From Sycon ciliatum (lineage: Eukaryota; Porifera; Calcarea; Leucosolenida; Sycettidae), in contig NC_088655.1 in the NCBI RefSeq assembly GCF_964019385.1, positions 25,851,864 through 25,915,863 on the forward strand: 64,000 nucleotides of DNA, given 5' to 3'. The position numbers and the translations under genes are program-made. Under the pieces are notes generated by a model that had not been told where the DNA came from, did no database searches, and was given only the letters and a program-made list of their open reading frames with translations. Positions 59,861-64,000 of the stretch are shown here, in pieces. Position 1 is the first letter of the stretch. Every line of letters starts with the position of its first letter.

Positions 59861-62765
59861 ACCAATATGCGTACCTGTGCTGCTACCCGAAGAGCAAGAA
59901 GTCATCATTCCAGTAAGCCAACTCACCATATCTCACATTAATATATGTAGTCTCAGAAACAAGGTCCATCACATTCACCATCTCCTGCACCACCATAAGA
60001 TCCACGTGCTATCAGTGAATGAAACCCACCTAAACAGCAGCATACCCGATTCTAGTGTTCATATACCAGGCTACGATCTATATCGCAAGGATAGAGATCT
60101 ACATGGTGGAGGGGTATGCATTTATGTCCATTCTGATATTCACTCTATCAGAATTCCCATCACTGAGCTAGGAGTGGAGTGTGTCTCTGTTCGTCTTCGC
60201 CTGTGTACCAAACCTAAGGCTATTGAGCTGGCTGTGTGCAGTATATATCGTCCACCGAGTGCAACTGTCGACTTCTGGAACCTGTGCAGTCAGCATCTTG
60301 ACGTCATCAGCCGTAAATTTAGCAGGATTATTGTACTAGGGGACTTTAACACTGATGTGCTACAGCAATCATCAAATAACCACCATTACAAGCACCTGTC
60401 CAATCTGTGTGAGGAGTTTCACCTCCGCAATGTCGTGACTTCACCAACGCGACTTGCCAAGACATGTCTGGATCTAATACTCGTTTATGCTGCCGCACCA
60501 CATGTTAAGACAACTGTAGTATCTGTAGACGGCGTGAGCGACCATGATCTCGTTCTGACTAACTTCTCCTACAAAGCCACGCAGCAAGCTAACTCCCGCC
60601 TCAAATTCGTGCGCAAACCGCTCCCACATGCAATTGACCCCGCTACACTCTGTGATGATATCGACAGCACTCTGGAGCCTCTCCCCAAGTCAGCTGATGT
60701 CAATGCACAAGTCACCCAGCTTTCACACTGTATTACTCGAGTTTTAGACAAACATTCACCGATCTGCCCCGTGGTCTCACCAGCTTTCAGTAAACCGAAG
60801 CCTCAGCCATGGGTGACACCTCAGTTGAAACACCTCCTCCAGCAACGAATCCACCTACATAGAAAAGTACGCACTCACCCGTCAGATCAACAGCTTCTGC
60901 AGAGGTATCGTGCAATACGGCGAGAAGGCACTCTCCTCAACAGGCAGCTGAAGTCACAGTATTACATCAGAGAGTTCAAAAATCGTCGCCACGACCCACG
61001 AGGCCAATGGGCCATTATCAATAGCTTGTCTGGTAGAACAGCAGTGAGGGCTGCCCCAGCAGCCACACTCGCCGATCTGACAACTACCTTCGCCGAGATC
61101 GTCCATGACCCTGCCAGACCAGTCGAGCTGCCCCTACCCGTTGCAGACCCCAATAGCACTACTCTTTTGGAGTTTGATACCGTCAGCGTCGATACCATCT
61201 CCAAGTTGCTTGAATCTCTGGTATCCAACAAAGCCACCGGCTCCGATGATATTCCGCCCTGCATCCTGAAATCCTGCAGAGATTCAGTCTCGTATCCGTT
61301 AACTGTTATCGTCAACCAGTCTCTTCGCTCTGGCATCTTTCCAGCTGCCTACAAACATGCCCATGTCTGCCCTGTTTACAAATCTGGTGATAAGACCTCA
61401 GCCACCAACTACAGGCCAATCTCACTGTTGCCTATCGCGGCCAAGATCCTAGAGAAGGTTGTCCACAAGCAAGTCACTTCGTATTTCACCCAGAATCCAG
61501 ACCTGTCAGCCATACCAGCTGAACAATTTGCGTACCGCTCACACCATAGCTGTGAGGATGCCCTGACACTTTGCATAGACAGATGGAACAGAGCACTTGA
61601 CAACGGTGACCAATGCGGAGTAGTCTTTGCGGATATGAGCAAGGCGTTTGACCGTGTGCAGCACACAGGTCTGCTGGGAGAGCTAGCCACCACTGGCTTA
61701 GGCGGCACTGTCCTCAAGTGGTTCTCAGACTATCTCACGAACCGCAGCCAGCAGGTTACTGTCAATGGTGAGAAGGGTGACACCAAACCCTGTACAAGAG
61801 GGGTCCCCCAGGGGTCTGTTCTTGGGCCTTTGCTTTTCTGCGTCTACATTCGCCGGGTACCCGATATATTTCACCAGAGTGTCGTGCAGCTGTACGCTGA
61901 TGATATTGCGTTCTACGTATTCGGCTCTGATGTGGCTACAATTATGCTACGCTTGCAGGATAGTATGCGGTTGCTAGAGCAATACCTTGATGAGAAAGGC
62001 CTTCTGCTCAACCCCACTAAAACACAGTTCATGTTGATACGGCGTCCTGCCCTGCCTGCACTGAGCCCAGCCCTGTACCTGACCTGTAAAGGTATTGTCA
62101 TTTCCCCTGTCTCTACTGTGAAATACCTCGGTATACTAATCGATGAGCATCTAACGTTCCGCCCACAAGTAGAAAAGGTGTGTTCAGTGGTCTTCGCTAA
62201 ACTAGCCTGTTTTGCTCATGGCCGTCGCAATTTATCAGCTACAGCTCGGAGAACTTTCTTCTTGTCAATTATACAGTCTACTCTAGAATATGCAAGTAAT
62301 GCGTATGTGCACTGTTTGAAAACTACCCTATATAACAGGCTTGTGACGGTCAGCCATATTGCGATGAAGAAGGCATTTGGTTTAGATAGAATAACCCCAA
62401 CTGCATTAGTTTTACAACGGTGTCATCTGTATTCGTTTGAGCAACGAGTTAATTTGAAACTATACGTTTTGGTCTATCGCTGCTTGTCATCAATTACTAG
62501 CCCCCTCCTTCAGTCACTGTTTCTCCTGCGTTCAGTTGGCCCGCACACAAATGCTCGTACTCGTGGCCAGGATACAGCTGCCTTAGTATTACCTACTGTA
62601 CATATTGGGTATGGACTGCGCTCAGTTTCTTTTCTGGCGGCAGGTCGGTGGAACACTCTTCCTCCAAACTGTCGTCAGGCACAATCTGCTGGTACTTTTG
62701 CTCACCTCACAAAGATTCACCTAGGGTTCCCTGTAACAAGGCCATGCCTGTTGGGACTCCCCTAG
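59793..62765 (+). CDS. LINE ORF2: endonuclease and reverse transcriptase
   Basis: The 990-residue frame, counted from the first ATG inside ORF1, starts with an APE-type endonuclease. Its catalytic set is present: SHINICSLRNK, SVNETHLN (Glu77), HGGGVCIYV, LGDFNTDV and GVSDHDLVL. The reverse transcriptase follows: VCPVYKSGDK, NYRPISLLP, EQFAYRSHHSCEDALTLC, ADMSKAFDRV, GVPQGSVLGPLLF and the active-site YADD at 701-704. The frame is intact to the stop at 62765, which is followed by an ACT-repeat tail (62779-62801). Its group is CR1/L2/Jockey-like. Translation may start by reinitiation near the ORF1 stop. With ORF1 intact, this copy may still be mobile. Confidence 0.93.
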   Translation: MGSGQHQYTFARGTFVKQTRTPKPICVPVLLPEEQEVIIPVSQLTISHINICSLRNKVHHIHHLLHHHKIHVLSVNETHLNSSIPDSSVHIPGYDLYRKDRDLHGGGVCIYVHSDIHSIRIPITELGVECVSVRLRLCTKPKAIELAVCSIYRPPSATVDFWNLCSQHLDVISRKFSRIIVLGDFNTDVLQQSSNNHHYKHLSNLCEEFHLRNVVTSPTRLAKTCLDLILVYAAAPHVKTTVVSVDGVSDHDLVLTNFSYKATQQANSRLKFVRKPLPHAIDPATLCDDIDSTLEPLPKSADVNAQVTQLSHCITRVLDKHSPICPVVSPAFSKPKPQPWVTPQLKHLLQQRIHLHRKVRTHPSDQQLLQRYRAIRREGTLLNRQLKSQYYIREFKNRRHDPRGQWAIINSLSGRTAVRAAPAATLADLTTTFAEIVHDPARPVELPLPVADPNSTTLLEFDTVSVDTISKLLESLVSNKATGSDDIPPCILKSCRDSVSYPLTVIVNQSLRSGIFPAAYKHAHVCPVYKSGDKTSATNYRPISLLPIAAKILEKVVHKQVTSYFTQNPDLSAIPAEQFAYRSHHSCEDALTLCIDRWNRALDNGDQCGVVFADMSKAFDRVQHTGLLGELATTGLGGTVLKWFSDYLTNRSQQVTVNGEKGDTKPCTRGVPQGSVLGPLLFCVYIRRVPDIFHQSVVQLYADDIAFYVFGSDVATIMLRLQDSMRLLEQYLDEKGLLLNPTKTQFMLIRRPALPALSPALYLTCKGIVISPVSTVKYLGILIDEHLTFRPQVEKVCSVVFAKLACFAHGRRNLSATARRTFFLSIIQSTLEYASNAYVHCLKTTLYNRLVTVSHIAMKKAFGLDRITPTALVLQRCHLYSFEQRVNLKLYVLVYRCLSSITSPLLQSLFLLRSVGPHTNARTRGQDTAALVLPTVHIGYGLRSVSFLAAGRWNTLPPNCRQAQSAGTFAHLTKIHLGFPVTRPCLLGLP

Positions 62766-62797
62766 TCAAATAATAATTACTACTACTACTACTACTA

Positions 62798-64000
62798 CTA
62801 AGAGGAGGAGGGAGATGAGGAAGACGCTGACGACGACGATGACGACAACGACGGAGACGATAAAGACTCTGCTAACCTCGCCCTAGAGCGAGTCACTGGT
62901 CCCGCAGACACACCATCCGGTGGTTTCTTCGGTGGCCGGCCACGCTTTTTGCCACCGGAGGTGGACACACCGGATGACGGTACAGAGGAAGTCAAAGAAG
63001 ACGAAACCGCAGATACCAACGATGATGACGGGATAGAAGGAAGAGACGGTAAAGACGAAGGCAATGACGAACAAGCCGATGCCGACGAAGAAGACAACGA
63101 CACCCCAGTTGGTTCCGTCCCCAGCGAGGGTGCACCTCCAGTCGCAGTACCAATCTTTGGGGGACGACCTCGTCTAGGCCTTGACGACCGTGCCTCAACA
63201 GGCATAACGTGAAGAGGCACATGCTGGTGGATCCGTGCCTCCAGGTGCTGAAGGGTCCTACCCACATACCGGCTCTCACATTGCCGGCACTCGAAGTTGT
63301 AAATAAGATGTGATAATTTAAGAGTGGGTAGGACATCCTTCTTCACCATGAAGGCACGAGCTGTTGTGTAGACGAACCGGACACTAACATTACGAAAGTT
63401 CGATTCTGCAGCTGACTTAACTCGACGTTGCATGGTACGACAAACAGCTTCACCCTTCCAAGGCAAACGAAGATACACCGGAGTGGCCTCGGAGGACACT
63501 TCCTTCGCTCCACCCAGTGTACTAACTACGACATATTTAGATATCACATATTCCGGGTACCCATTTAAACGAAACAAAGTGCGTAGCCGCTCCAGCTCCT
63601 CATCCAACTTTGAAGGCGAACATAATCGACGAGCACGATCCACTAGATTACGAACGAGATTAATTTTGTACGACCTCGCAGTAAACGAGTCCCAAACAAT
63701 GTACAAGCCGGTGAACGTTGGTTTCCGGTACACTGATGTAATTACACCACCCATACCAGACTTCTCTACAAGAACGTCCAAGAAGGACAATTTACTAGCC
63801 GATTCAAACTCACAAGTAAACTTCAGTGACGGGTGCAGCTTATTCAATAATTCAAGAAACTCCTGCGCGTCGCTCCGAGACTGAAAGTAGGACCAACTAT
63901 CGTCAACAAAACGACAATACACCGCAGGCCATTTACATTTGGGGACCAATGATTCGCAGTAACCCACAAATATATTTGCAAGAACTGGACCCAACGGTGA
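62798..64000 (-). CDS. Penelope-like element RT and GIY-YIG, partial
   Basis: The minus-strand frame runs off the window edge with SPLGPVLANIFVG, a Penelope-like reverse transcriptase motif, followed by the active-site YCRFVDDSW and FLDVLVEK. The linker VRFVYTTARAFMVKKDVLP leads to a GIY-YIG-type endonuclease: YNFECRQCESRYVGRTLQHL then EARIHQHV. Unusually, the C-terminal tail holds two AT-hook-like cores, RRGRPPKIG (about 63156-63182) and KRGRPPKKPP (about 62917-62946), within Ser-rich low-complexity sequence. The stop lies in the LINE's ACT tail, so the LINE's 3' end abuts or cuts the end of this element. The N-terminal part is outside the window. Confidence 0.88.
   Translation of the reverse strand, partial: SPLGPVLANIFVGYCESLVPKCKWPAVYCRFVDDSWSYFQSRSDAQEFLELLNKLHPSLKFTCEFESASKLSFLDVLVEKSGMGGVITSVYRKPTFTGLYIVWDSFTARSYKINLVRNLVDRARRLCSPSKLDEELERLRTLFRLNGYPEYVISKYVVVSTLGGAKEVSSEATPVYLRLPWKGEAVCRTMQRRVKSAAESNFRNVSVRFVYTTARAFMVKKDVLPTLKLSHLIYNFECRQCESRYVGRTLQHLEARIHQHVPLHVMPVEARSSRPRRGRPPKIGTATGGAPSLGTEPTGVSLSSSSASACSSLPSSLPSLPSIPSSSLVSAVSSSLTSSVPSSGVSTSGGKKRGRPPKKPPDGVSAGPVTRSRARLAESLSSPSLSSSSSSASSSSPSSS

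Noticed and set aside
62949..63212. Acidic plus-strand protein
   Set aside because: Antisense of the Ser-rich tail of the Penelope-like protein.

Overview
This window is animal nuclear DNA, most likely from a repeat-rich marine invertebrate (a sponge or another early-branching lineage is possible but cannot be settled here). The reasons are spliced genes with GT-AG borders, an animal-type hormone-sensitive lipase, CARD death-fold exons, a spread of eukaryotic transposon classes (LTR, LINE, Penelope-like, hAT, TA-duplicating MITEs) and abundant satellites. I see no bacterial operon, rRNA, tRNA or CRISPR array.

Layout. 1-7261: a duplicated unit (copy A) with a long hairpin, an expanded TTC tract and a 5.4 kb array of a 40-bp satellite. 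7.7-18.9 kb: minus-strand exons of a hormone-sensitive-lipase-like gene. A very young complete LTR retrotransposon (11683-16988) sits in its last intron, and the exon that should carry the catalytic serine is not found. 22.5-29.8 kb: a plus-strand exon for a cytosolic V8-like (S1B) serine protease ends at a phase-1 splice donor. About 6 kb downstream on the same strand is a phase-1 terminal CARD exon, so a protease-CARD gene is possible. 30.7-35.4 kb: copy B of the duplicated unit and its satellite, split by a LINE. 36-45 kb: MITEs, a broken LINE and no convincing host gene. 45.4-57.5 kb: an expanded paralogue of the 28.9-35.4 kb segment. It holds a symmetric 1-1 CARD exon, a 24-bp minisatellite broken by a decayed hAT element that itself contains a foldback element, a second terminal CARD exon, then copy C of the duplicated unit and satellite. 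58.5-62.8 kb: an intact two-ORF LINE. 62.8-64 kb: the 3' part of a Penelope-like element, cut by the window edge.

How the parts relate. Copies A, B and C are near-identical segmental repeats. B and C both start at a CARD terminal exon and end in the same satellite, so the CARD gene family and the satellite appear to have spread together. Many long open frames in the window come from repeats whose period is a multiple of three (TTC, 24-bp) or from TG/CA tracts, and are not genes.
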